The notes beneath the pieces were generated by a model. The model was not told the origin of the DNA. It made no database searches and saw only the letters and a list, made by a program, of their open reading frames with translations. From positions 25,570,457 to 25,634,456 of the forward strand of contig JAAALK010000081.1 of the NCBI GenBank assembly GCA_019279435.1: 64,000 nt of DNA, given 5' to 3'. Below are positions 47,761 to 58,301 of this stretch, one piece after another. This stretch comes from Zizania palustris. Lineage: Eukaryota; Streptophyta; Magnoliopsida; Poales; Poaceae. The position numbers and the translations under genes are program-made. Every line of letters begins with the position of its first letter. Positions within the stretch are counted from its first letter, which is position 1.

Positions 47761-48249
47761 TGTATAATAATCAGTACACCAGCTAAAACTAATTCATTGT
47801 CTTTTATTTAATTCTGTTTTGAAATCCAGAAATTATGATTATTTTATTTGTAAGATTGACAATATTTATTTAGCAAGGGTAAACAAATTTATACAAGAAA
47901 TCAGAGGAGTAGAATAATGGATAAGCCTGCCGTCTTTTTTTTTTCCGTCAGCTAAAAATGCCAACGAACGATTTCATTTCCCCCTTGTCACTTTCAGTTC
48001 TGAGTTTTAACACGCACGACGTACGAACGCTCGATCGATGCTTCCCGTTTCTCTTTCGAATCACGACCACGCCAATTTTGACCGAATTTTAGCCGGACAA
48101 GTGAAGTGTGAGGTGAAGAACCTTGGCGACCAAGGCAGCAGAAGCAGTCAGCCAAGCGAACGAACCCACCTCCCACCTCACCTGTTGGTTCTCCCGCTGT
48201 AATTCGCTTCAGCTTCACTCGAGTCGTCTTCCTCCTCCAGCTCTCCCGT

Positions 48250-48257
48250 TATAAATA
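48250..48257 (+). promoter_or_regulatory. TATA box of small-protein gene copy 3
   Basis: tataaata, 75 bp before the ATG. Confidence 0.75.
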
Positions 48258-48324
48258 TCGCCAGCTCCAGATCGATCTAATCATAGCAACAACAAAGCAG
48301 CAGCGAGCAACGACGAATAACACG

Positions 48325-48612
48325 ATGGTGCTGATGGGGTTGTGTGGCCTGGGTGCTGGTGCTGGGAAGAAGAAGGTGTCACCGGCAAAGCAGCAGCAAC
48401 CTGCTGCAGAAGAGAAGAAGCAGCAGCAGCGGAACTCGAGAGATGGCCATGGCGTTGTTGGCGAGGAGGAGAAGAAGAAGATGGGAGCAGTTGGGCATGG
48501 TGATCATGCTGTGAATGAGGTGGTGCGGCGGAAGCAGCAGAAGAAGAAGAGCAGCGAGGCTCCCATCTTGATGTACCAGTTCCCCTTCCACTCCCGCCCT
48601 GGCCTGCTCTGA
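48325..48612 (+). CDS. Small Lys/Gln-rich protein of unknown function, copy 3
   Basis: 95 residues, the same as copy 2. Shortly after the stop its 3' region diverges (gctagctccatgcctgg in place of the matching bases of copies 1 and 2). The full frame and promoter are intact. Low complexity in the middle, and APILMYQFPFHSRPGLL at the C-terminus, are the only clear features. Confidence 0.7.
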   Translation: MVLMGLCGLGAGAGKKKVSPAKQQQPAAEEKKQQQRNSRDGHGVVGEEEKKKMGAVGHGDHAVNEVVRRKQQKKKSSEAPILMYQFPFHSRPGLL

Positions 48613-48855
48613 ATCCGCTAGCTCCATGCCTGGAACTGGAACGCTGAATTCAATTGAAATTTAGTTAGTTTTGGGGGGGTTTCATTTGATTTGGAGGGCG
48701 TATGGCTTAATTTCCTAACGCCTTCCGTGCGAGGAGCAAAGCAGTTCATTCTTGTTCGTTTGTTTCTTTTCCTTTTTTTGTAAAAAAACATTGTAGTCAC
48801 AACACACATAAGCTTATAAAGTTTGATATATTTTACAAATGAGTTTTAAGCTTTT

Positions 48856-49162
48856 TATATATATACACACGTGAGCACTATTCTACACCACGTGTGTAGA
48901 ATAGCTATTCTACACAGACTATTTTCAGTAGTAGATTTTCTTAGTAGAATAGTAATTCAGTACTATTTTTTCTTAGAAGTAGATTTCTCGGTAGAATAAT
49001 TATTTTATACCCGTTGTATAGGATAACATATATATATACATACGAGAACACTATTCTACATCATGTGTGTAGAATATCTATTCTACATCAACCACGAGAG
49101 TACTATTTTTTTCTCAATAGTAGATTTCTCAATAGAATAGCTATTCTACACACGTGGTGTAG

Positions 49163-49199
<37 letters not shown>

Positions 49200-49558
49200 A
49201 ATGCTATCCTACATCACGATTGTAGAATAGCTATTCTACCGACAAATCTACTACTGAGAAAAAAGTAGTACTCAATAGCTATTCTACTGAGAAAATCCAC
49301 TACTGAAAGTAGTCGGTGTAGAATAGTTATTCTATACGCGTGATGTAGAATAACGCTCCCGTATATATATACACACACACACGAGAACACTATCCTACGC
49401 TACGAGTGTAGAATGATATTCTACACCGATCAAACCAACCGTGCCCATCTTATCTAGCGTGCCCCACGTCCCACCCAATCCTGATCCCCTTATTCTACGT
49501 TGGTGTAGAATAACATTCTACACCCGTGGCTAGAATAGCATATATATATATATATACA
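48856..49558. mobile_element. Array of four inverted-repeat elements separated by (TA)n, possibly Micron-like
   Basis: Blocks at about 48866-49025, 49037-49165, 49198-49362 and 49381-49541 each begin and end with variants of gagcactattctac and gtgtagaatagc. They contain internal palindromes of the tagaatagctattcta type. Every gap is a TA or TA/CA microsatellite. Block 3 is inverted relative to blocks 1 and 2; block 4 has a different centre. Rice Micron elements are known to target (TA)n, but assignment to that family is a guess. Confidence 0.6.
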
Positions 49559-50030
49559 CACACACAAAAAAAACTTCGATGCAAGTAAGATGAAACCGCA
49601 TGAAGTAGTAGTTAATGTACATGGGCCAGCGTAACACGAAATTATGCTTCGGCCCAATTAATATGGACCCACATGTCAGCCCAATATCTAATCTAACCGT
49701 AGGCCTGTGGAGCCCAAAGTCCCACTACATCGACGATTTTTTTTCATTTATACAATCTTTTTTCAATTTACAAAAATATATTTTCCTTTTGAAATTTTAC
49801 AAAAAAAAACACCTTGAAATTTCTGCGTATATATATTTTTGATTTTTTAAAAAATATATCAATAAAAAATTTGTTACCTCGACAAGGCCCATAAAAGCGG
49901 AAATGGATACGGTAGCGATCAGTCTTGTGGGCTGGCCGCCGGCCACCGCCGCCGCTCTCCTCCTCCATCGTCTCCCCCTCCGGCGTTAAGAACCAAATCA
50001 TTTGGTTTCCAACTTTCCATGCCAATCCGC
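49559..50030. other. Spacer in unit 3, no gene
   Basis: It contains ggccca/tgggcc-type promoter-like motifs and a GC-rich gccggccaccgccgccgct patch at about 49925-49985. No supported ORF. Confidence 0.35.
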
Positions 50031-50697
50031 CGCTGCACAAATATATATATATATTTCTTCCTTAATTTCAGAAACTATATATGAAGCGGGACAAGAGGCA
50101 ATTGTCAGCTTGGTGAATTTTGCAGAGTTTGACCTCAGCAGTCAGCAGTGCATACTGCATGATGCTGGTAATAATAATTAGTTAAAAAAGACAGCTTTAG
50201 TGTCTACTGGCAAATCCTGTTTGTATAAAGCATTTAACTTGTGGAATCATTGGTTTGGTTGAGAAAGCAATCAAAGCATATACAGTTCATTACAGACTAA
50301 TGCTGGTAGGAAATAAGGTTGAAAGCAAGCTTGGTTAGCTGTTGCTTTCATTTTTCAGTAAAATGCTGATGTGGTATGAGGATCAAGCAAACGGGTATAT
50401 ATATCAGCATCACCTTGTGAGTTGGCCCAAAATTAATTTGATGAAGTTAACCTTGTTAGACAAATGGGTTCTGGGATCTACAAAATGAGGGACTCTGACA
50501 AACTGTGCTTCACAGGAAGTATTCTTCTGTCTCAGGTAGTCAGGTCAGGTGGCCTATGAGCCTGGGGGGACTATTGATCTTAATTGGTTTGGCTGGATTC
50601 AAGTTAGAAACCTGAAACTATAAATTATCTAGTCTCAGGTTGGTGATTAGACTAATTAAGGCCAGGTGGGCTTTATTGCTTGCTCTGCTTCTCTTCT

Positions 50698-50750
50698 CTG
50701 GCTTCTCTTCTCTTCTCTTCTCTTCTCTTCTCTTCTCTTCTCTTCTCTGG
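50698..50750. repeat. (TTCTC)n pentanucleotide microsatellite
   Basis: About nine to ten perfect units. Only two to three units occur at the matching place in units 1 and 2. Confidence 0.95.
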
Positions 50751-50936
50751 CCATTGGCATGTTGTTATAAAAGTAATCGCAAGAAACGTTAAAACACTTT
50801 TGACAAAAACCACGAGCATAAATTCAATATTATGAGGACCGTATAAAAGGAGAGGATTGCAATCGGAGCCTCTTTGAATTGACACGCTATATGAATTATG
50901 TATAGATAGAAAACAACCCGCTTATTCTCTTCGGTA

Positions 50937-51166
50937 CTCAAAAACAAGTCATTGTAGATTTGTATCAAGAGTTGGCTAACAACAAATCGTTTTATATTTT
51001 ATTCTGAATTTTGGAGGTTTATGCCTCTGAAGTAGTACTATCTCATTCTCCTTTTCTGCACTATCTTTAATATCACATTGTATTTAATAAGGACAAATAA
51101 AAAAATACACACTAATTAATAATTCTTTGGTATATGAAATCATGTCTAAAACGACTTGTTTTTCTG
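50937..51166. mobile_element. Stowaway-like MITE, unit 3
   Basis: Counterpart of 42814-43045, more diverged (for example acaagtcattgtagattt). Confidence 0.55.
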
Positions 51167-51269
51167 TACCGTTGGGAATACTTTAACATAAACTCTACTA
51201 TAGTACTTTGTACATTGGGTCTAAGATGTCTCTTATTTTAAAACGATGCTCCAACACTATTCTAGATTA

Positions 51270-51508
51270 CTGGGAGTTTGGTTCTGTGGACTAAAGTTTA
51301 ATCTGTGTCATATCGGATGTTTGAAAATCAATTTGAAGGATTAAACGTGAACTCATTATAGAAATAATTACAAATTCGTCTCGTGAATAATCCACCGATT
51401 GTAAATAAGTTTTATAAATAGTCTATATTTTATATTCCAAAATAACATCCAAACATTTAATACGATAGAACTAAACTTTTGTACTAAAGAACCAAACAAC
51501 ACATAAAT
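51270..51508. mobile_element. Tourist-like MITE with internal deletion, unit 3
   Basis: Left end gggagtttggttctgtgg and right end aagaaccaaacaacac are both present. An internal segment present in the 330-344 bp copies is missing. This is the complete-ended version of the element cut short in units 1 and 2. Confidence 0.65.
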
Positions 51509-52390
51509 AATTCAGCCTTGCCACAAATTCCATCACGTGACTCATGCTACTTTTATATATATATATATATATATATAAAGGATAGACATAAAAACATTAT
51601 TAGTTGCTATAATATATATGTTGTGTTTGTTTCAGTTTTTTCAATTAGTTTACTGGCTAGGAAGCCGAACAAAACAAGTCCAGAGACCGACTAGCTTTTT
51701 CGTAGTACAAACTGAAAGTTGGGGCCCCAATTTTCACAACTTCTTTGAATGAAAATTATCTACCATGCTATTATAATATACCAGTTCATTTAAATTTGAA
51801 AAGGTAAAATTTTAGTAAAATATATCGTTTTAGTGTAATTCAAAAATATATAATTTTAATATAACATTTCAAAATTTCATTATTATAATAATTTACATGC
51901 AAAATTGTATATTAATAATATAATCAAACATCACGAGTTCCCAAAACATAAATCCACGGTTATTTCAACCAAACAACTTCTCAACTAGCTTTTTCACAGA
52001 TCACATCTCACAACAGTTTTTTTTTGCAGATCACGGCTCACAACATTTTTTTCACAATCTACAGCTCAACTAAACACGCTCACGGTCTCCGGTGTACCGT
52101 AGCCGATTTGTATCCATGCCAAATCTAGCTAGCTAGCTAATAAAGCCAAATACCCAAATTAATGATACATATAAATCCCATGAAAAAGCATGTCTAGTTG
52201 TCCCATTAACTAGCAACGACACCTACCGCCGATATGATGCGTGCATGTGCATTAACAAGCAAGGCCGGCTGGCCGCCCAACCGACGCCCCGTATATGTAT
52301 GTACGTACGCATGCATGCATGTGTGTCTCTACTGATCTCTAGCTACGGTACAGCTTTCCAGCTACGTGTAGTGTACGTACGTATACATGG
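51509..52390. other. AT-rich spacer, no gene
   Basis: It contains a (TA)n tract at about 51556-51577. Ends resembling gtgtttgtttcagtttt (51625) and caactaaacacgctc (52068) may bound an old hAT/Harbinger-type element, not firm. An alternating purine-pyrimidine stretch (gtatgtacgtacgcatgcat) lies at about 52297-52320. Confidence 0.35.
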
Positions 52391-52392
52391 TA

Positions 52393-52957
52393 CTCCCCTC
52401 CGATAAGTCGTTTTAGGGCTGTATAAAGAGTTGCTTAAGGGTGTTTAGATTGGGGTTAAATTAGCCCTGTCACATCGAATATTTAGATATTATTTTAGAG
52501 CATTAAATATAGATTATTTACAAAACTCATTCATAATCGGTGAATTATTCGTGAGACAAATCTAATTAGCCTAATTACGTTATGATTTTATAATGTGATG
52601 CTATAGTAAATATTTGTTAATTATGGATTAATAATTTCGTCTCGTGAATTATATTCTGATTCTGCAATTATTTTTATAATTAGTTCATATTTAATCATTC
52701 AAATTGATGTCCAAACATTCGATGTGACACAGGCTAAAATTTAGCCTCTTGATCCAAACACCCCCTAAATAAGTCGTTTTGTATTTTATTGTACATTTTA
52801 GACAATTATATCTTTGATGTAGCACTATTTTTTCTTGTTTCCCGTGCTATGTTTACTCATACATTATATTTAATAGGGGCAAACGTGAAAAAATACGCAT
52901 TAATTAATTGCTCCCCGATATCTGAAATTATATTAAAAATATCCAAAATGGTATCTT
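52393..52957. mobile_element. Stowaway-like MITE split by a Tourist-like insertion
   Basis: The left end ctcccctccgataagtcgtt follows TA. The body resumes after 52768 with ataagtcgttttgtatttta and continues as in the other copies (atacgcattaattaattgct) to about 52957. The interruption is exactly the Tourist-like element and its duplicated TAA. Confidence 0.6.
52439..52765. mobile_element. Tourist-like MITE, copy nested in a Stowaway-like MITE
   Basis: 327 bp. Ends gggtgtttagattggggt and cctcttgatccaaacaccccc are flanked by TAA (52436-52438 and 52766-52768). Confidence 0.8.
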
Positions 52958-53446
52958 TTTGTAAAGTATTGTGTACATATTGCATTATCCGACCTACCTC
53001 ACTTTGTAGTACTGGCTATATATGATCCTATCTGCCTACGTACTCTCAGCAGGAATAATGCTTGCTGCTTGCAGATGAGATATAGATGCATTAATTCAGA
53101 GGAATTAAATGTGTTTGTTAATTTGCTTTGTTTACTCTCACATGCTGTCACGTCCAACAGATTCACGATCAATTTAACCGACCGAGTCCGAGCTACATAC
53201 TTCAGCAACGACGATTTTAAGTAACACTAATATTTCTATTTTACTATTAAACCCAGCTCAAAACGAAACCCTAATTAATCCAGCTTCGTGCAAAATTACA
53301 TGGTAAAACGGAAAAAATAAGTTCGTTCTAGCTAGTATAAAAATACCATAGGGATCGGAGAGGGCGGAGCACGTGGGGACTAATTTCCTAGGAATTCTGG
53401 TTCAAAATTTTTTAGTTATTATTAACAAATTTTTATTTTTTATGTA
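52958..53446. other. Spacer, no gene
   Basis: No ORF, RNA gene or element end was recognised. Confidence 0.35.
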
Positions 53447-53676
53447 CTCCTTTGGCACGAAAAACTTTTCATTTTAGATTTTGTCAAGATCCGCTTAAAA
53501 CAAGTTATTTTATTTTATTTTGTATTTTAAATGTTACTATTTTTTTTTCTTATTTTCTATGTTATCTTTACTATCGTATTATATTTAACATGAGCAAATA
53601 AAAAATATACACTAATTAATAACTCATTGATATCGGAATGAAATCATATCTAAAATGATTTGTTTTTCTGCATAGA
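53447..53676. mobile_element. Stowaway-like MITE, diverged copy
   Basis: ctcctttggcacgaaaaactt after TA, then the family body (acactaattaataactc) and the right end ctaaaatgatttgtttttctg. Confidence 0.5.
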
Positions 53677-55153
53677 AGTGTTAATCGAGCAAAGCACTGA
53701 TGCATCGTGCATGTCTCCATCTGAAAAGAAAGGACAAAACATACGTGTCTATAACAAGTTATCGGTGCATTAAACGTTTAAGCTGAAGAACACAATTAAC
53801 GACATGTCACATCCTCTATTTAATGTCTTATTATACAAGTCCTTTTAGTCGACTATTTTTCAAATATAAGTTGTTTTGATCTTTTCTTTTACGTTTTCAT
53901 TGTCAAATAATAATTATTTCTTTCACAAATAAACAATTCAATCTTTTTTAAATAGAACAAATAGGAGGTGACAAAGTATTATGCACACGAGCATGCATGC
54001 ATGTATATTATTGAATGACCGATGACATGAAGCTAGAGAAATACTAAAGAGGATGTATCGTCACTTCGTATGATACACTATATTAAATTTAAAGAGGTAT
54101 ATAAAGAGTAAAATATTATTAATAATAACTAAAAAAATTTTAAACCCAAATTAATATTCATGAGAACCCCTTGGCTCCATGTAGCTCCGCCCCTGGCTGT
54201 GACGGGCAATTTAGCACATATATAATTTAGCTAGGTGCAAACAGCATGTGTACAGTTGCTTGATCGACCAATCGTATACTTGATCGCACCATCGATCCAA
54301 AGTCAAAATTTAGGTGACAAATTACGTGGTACAATACGGAATATAATGAAATCGTTAGCATTAAACTGAAATGCATCTATCTGTATGTATACGCCTGGAC
54401 AATTGGACATGTGCAGACAGACGAACAAACGTACGGCTACTTACTGATGAACAGTATACGATCATCGATCCGGCGATCCGTTTGTTTGGATGGACTAATT
54501 GTTAGGTAGAACTAATTATTACTTAGCTAATAATTAGTCGGCTAAAAATTAATTCACACCTGTTGGATACTTTGGACTAATATATGAAAAAAGAGTAAAT
54601 GCCTCCGTTAGCTCTTATTAGTTCACTTTTATGACTAATCGCTAACTATTAGTTGGCCCATAAACTAACAATTAATTTTATAATTAGTTAAGTTGTTTAA
54701 ATAAATTAAGACTAAAAATTAGTTACGAAATAATTAGTTCACGTAATCGTAGCCTCAGTCACTTTGCCTAATGTCAGAACCGATCGACCGGTAGCTACCT
54801 ACCCCAAAACTGGCATAACTGTTTAACAGTTAATTAAACTGCCTTTACGGAAATTTAAGTGTACCCCTTAATTAATGAGAAAATGTACTACACTGTTTTA
54901 TTCAGTGCAGTTACTTAGATCAGTTGTAACCCATGTTTATTAGACGGTGTTTTATAGACACTATATCAAGAAACCATAGCCTTATTCACAATTTTTTAGT
55001 ATGAGCTTACAATAACTTTTATTATATTTTCTTTTTTCTTTCTCCATCTCTCATCCAATCTCTTTTCATTCGTGTGTTCAGACTTCGATCGATACAACGA
55101 GACTTTGTGCCTTACTTAATACATGATATTTCTAAGATGTCTCTATTTTTGAT
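53677..55153. other. Spacer, no gene
   Basis: AT-rich. It includes a ttag/ctaa-rich palindromic stretch at about 54490-54740 and MITE-like debris around 54165-54200 (ctccgcccctggct). No coding evidence. Confidence 0.35.
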
Positions 55154-55258
55154 ATATGTGTATCTAATTAAATATTTATCATTGATTTAGTTTATCGTTG
55201 TTGTCAAATCAAATTTTAGTATATTATATATATGGTTTATAATCTGTTTAATTTCATG
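55154..55258. repeat. Imperfect direct repeat, left copy
   Basis: About 105 bp (gatatatgtgtatctaatta ... gtttaatttcatg) repeated at 55450-55557 with roughly 85 percent agreement by eye. The spacing is 296 bp. Confidence 0.75.
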
Positions 55259-55449
55259 CCCCCATTATATAAGTCCTGAGTTTGGTCACCGATGTAGACC
55301 ACCACCTTGATGGTTGGTATGACAGTCACAACGACGTCTACTATTACCCTGTTTAGATGGAAGAAATTCTATTTTTCTTATCTTTTATCATTATTCACTA
55401 GAAATTATATTAGTTCACTAGTATTAAGAGAATGTGATATAAATTATTT

Positions 55450-55557
55450 TGATATATGCGTAACTAGATTGAATGTTTATCATCAATTTAGTTTATTGTT
55501 GTTGTCAAATTAAATTTTAGTATATTATATGCGTGGTTTATAGTCCGTTTAATTTCG
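55450..55557. repeat. Imperfect direct repeat, right copy
   Basis: Partner of 55154-55258; the shared core is gtcaaattaaattttagtat. Nothing between the copies is recognisable. Confidence 0.75.
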
Positions 55558-56188
55558 TGAGTCCACCGCCGTAAAATATAAGTAGAGTTTGGAGCAGCAC
55601 CGACTTAACCTGCAGCGATAAGCAGATCGATGCAAAAGCTGGATCCCTCCCTCCAAATTGCAATTGCAATTGCAAGAAACTGAAGTACCATGCACATGCA
55701 TACGATCATGTAGCAAGCTAGCTCTAGCCACCCAAATTGGTACAGCTCGGAGGAGACATGCAACGTGGGTAATTAAATGGAAAGGCCGTTCAAACCGGTG
55801 GAGCAGGTAGCCATGCATGAGCTAGCTAGCATGCATGCATAGTGTGATCAACTTACGATATGCTCAATGATGTATGTACGTCGTTAATGAGTTATTAAAT
55901 TTTAAAGAGATTTTTAGTGATTTTTAGTGAGGGACAATATTGAGATCTATTGCTAAAGACCTACCTTTAGTGACACATGAATATCTAGACTTGTCACCGA
56001 CACATATGATTTTTTTTCAAAATTTGGGCGAACAAAAGAACACTAGCCTGAAAATTTAGGTAAACAGAAAAACACTATTATAAAGCTCCATCTCCTCTCT
56101 CTTTCGTCTTTACTTCCAACCATTCTATAATTTTTCTCTCTTGCTCTCTCTACTGAGCTATCTCTTATTTCAACTGAGCTATCTCCTA
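55558..56188. other. Spacer, no gene
   Basis: A short minus-strand ORF (55549-55818) has no motif. gctagctagcatgcatgcat-type simple sequence is at about 55820. Confidence 0.35.
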
Positions 56189-56600
56189 GGACCTGTTTGG
56201 ATCCTAGGTATTGGATTGAGAATTAAAGAATTGGAACTCAAATTTATGAGTTGGGTTGTTTGAACTATTTTGGAATTAGAATTATGAAATCCTATCTAGA
56301 ATTCAACCTAGAATTCATAGTTCAGCCCAAATCCTCTTCAAAAAAAATTGTCTGGAATCTCTACCTTTCCCCCATCTTACATAGACTTAGATGGAGATAA
56401 TGGTATCTTTCTTATAATAATGGAATTGATTCTATGGTTTGATCATCCAAAAAAGTTTTAGAATTGGTTATTACATTTTAATTATTCTATGGAATGCCCA
56501 AAAAGAAATATTGGATTTCAATTGAATTTTACACAATCCAATGTTTTATAGAATTTAAAATGGATTTCAATTCTTTCAATACCTAGGATCCAAACGGACC
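56189..56600. mobile_element. MITE with inverted ends gtttggatcctaggtattg
   Basis: The left end ggacctgtttggatcctagg and the right end acctaggatccaaacggacc are inverted over about 25 bp. 412 bp, AT-rich centre with gaattgga/tccaattc-type repeats. The flanking duplication is unclear. Confidence 0.65.
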
Positions 56601-57360
56601 TTTAGTGGAAACAGAGAAAAAAATCTTTTTTAGCCCCTACTAAGAAAAACATTTTTAGTCACCATGTTCCTGGTAGCAAAGTAGAGAGTACATGCAGAGC
56701 ATTTGACCTGGATTTCAAACCTAGGCCGAATTGAAATACCTTTGAGAAGAAACGGCATCCAAATGGTATATACATATGTATAACACAACTATCAGCGCCT
56801 GAAATTAATTGTCACTTCTGGAAATTAATCAAGCCACAATTAAACACGATCGAATTCAGCCGACATACTCATGTGACCAAATATATATTTTTGGTCCAAC
56901 TTCTTACTGCTAGCTAGCTGAGGACCAGCACCAGCACCAGCTAGCTGTTGCTCATCTCCGTGCTGAATGCCGTTTCGCCGTGGCAACCTGCAGCCCGGAA
57001 AAGCTCAAAAGCCTCAGCCATGGCTTCCATAACTCCTGTGACCTCTGCACATATATATATATATGCTTCCAGTTCCATGGCCTAATAAACATGCATGGTC
57101 CACACGAAGTTTCAGGCTCTGAAATTATGTATTATATGGCATTCATGGAGATGGAGGTATTCAAGATTGAATTCAGAATCCAGTATAGAGTAGCTCTAGC
57201 TGAGTACGTAGTGGTAATAGATTCGGTGCCAATATATACTAATTTGTCCGGAGTATGGCCATAGTTTTCAATTAATACACACATATGTTAGGTTGTGTTT
57301 AGTTTGATGGATCAGGCAGAACGAGATGAAATGGTTCCTGAATACGAGTGATATGGTTAT
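56601..57360. other. Spacer, no firm gene
   Basis: The ORF at 56980-57264 (94 codons) has no recognisable motif and includes a (TA)n-derived stretch. It is probably chance. Confidence 0.35.
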
Positions 57361-57369
57361 TTGATTTAA

Positions 57370-57706
57370 AGGTTAATTGCTTCTGTACCACTGTTCTTTT
57401 ACGAAACGCCAAAAATGTTATTAAATTAAAAATTCGATATTTGCTCGTATGCTATTACTATTTCAAATTCACTCTTTTATGTCATTTAGACCCATCTGCA
57501 AACTCTGAATATTTGCTTATATGTCATTACTATTTTTAATTTGCCATTTTATGCTATTACTCTTTTATGAATATTTGGACCCAAATAAAATAAAAGAGTG
57601 AATTTGAAATAGTAATATTAACATATGAGCAAATATCGAAAATTTAATGGCATTTCTGACATTTCAGAAAATAACGATGGCATAAAAGCAATTATTCAAT
57701 TAACCC
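57370..57706. mobile_element. Mutator-type fold-back MITE with 9-bp target duplication
   Basis: 337 bp with long inverted arms (ggttaattgctt / caattaaccc ends, then atttgctcgtatgctatta against tatgagcaaatatcga). It is flanked by ttgatttaa at 57361-57369 and 57707-57715. Confidence 0.75.
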
Positions 57707-57715
57707 TTGATTTAA

Positions 57716-58170
57716 GGGATGAAATAGAATTGAGTAGAATCAAACGATCACATAAATAAAATATTCCCTGTAAACGCTAAACTACGTGACCTTAATTTTT
57801 TTTACCGAATAAAATAGTTCTTCATTTCATTTCATTCCTTCACACTTACCGAAGGAAACATTACCTAGGACTCGGCTAGGACAATATATTATATCAGAGT
57901 ACGGATTTTTATATCATAAGAGTTTTTTTACGTATTCGATGCAAAATTTCCACTTTATATTCTAAAAATTACTTGTACAGTTGTACCTTCAATCGTCGTA
58001 ATAATCTCGTCTCATTCCTACTCTGTAATTTGCACCAGCAATAAATGCTTGGCACCCACCAATTGTGGTCAAGTAAAAAATTCCTGCACGCTTCACCCAC
58101 ATGTGGGTTACAAGATCATCGGCAATTTCGCGGATTTGCCTGTCAGTGAAGTGCAGATTGCCATGGAGAA
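57716..58170. promoter_or_regulatory. Upstream region of the peroxidase gene
   Basis: AT-rich, with no ORF. It directly precedes the TATA box. No specific operator recognised. Confidence 0.4.
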
Positions 58171-58173
58171 AAC

Positions 58174-58182
58174 CCTATAAAA
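58174..58182 (+). promoter_or_regulatory. TATA box of the peroxidase gene
   Basis: cctataaaaag, about 125 bp before the ATG. Confidence 0.7.
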
Positions 58183-58301
58183 AGCTCATTAACGCAGAAC
58201 AGGAAGCTCCTCAGCTTCTTGCACATTTAATTTCTAGCTGTATCGATCTCTGAATTTTAGCTAGCTATAGCGAGACTGCGTCCAGCTTGTTGAGCTGAGA
58301 G

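Larger units (their letters stand above)
43998..47804. repeat. Tandem unit 2 of the 3.8-kb triplication
   Basis: 3807 bp, nearly identical to unit 1 throughout (same TRIM, LTR remnant, MITEs and GC block) apart from small indels and the 170-bp segment. Offset to unit 1 is 3810 at the gene, and to unit 3 it is 3805. Confidence 0.92.
47805..51508. repeat. Tandem unit 3, rearranged
   Basis: Its first 1040 bp match units 1 and 2 closely. About 1.2 kb of unrelated inverted-repeat array and spacer follows (48845-50020). Unit homology then resumes (ccgctgcacaaatatatat onward at about 50030) to the MITE at 51508. It lacks the TRIM, LTR remnant and GC block. It holds about 500 bp (50110-50610) missing from units 1 and 2. 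Confidence 0.8.

Noticed and set aside
48856..49558. CRISPR-like reading of the repeated palindromes
   Set aside because: The repeats are irregular and partly inverted, spaced by TA microsatellites, and lie in a plant nuclear genome.
53350..54200. Possible element bounded by gggcggagc and gctccgccc
   Set aside because: The matching ends are only 9-10 bp, with no target duplication and a Stowaway-like MITE inside; they may be ends of separate elements.
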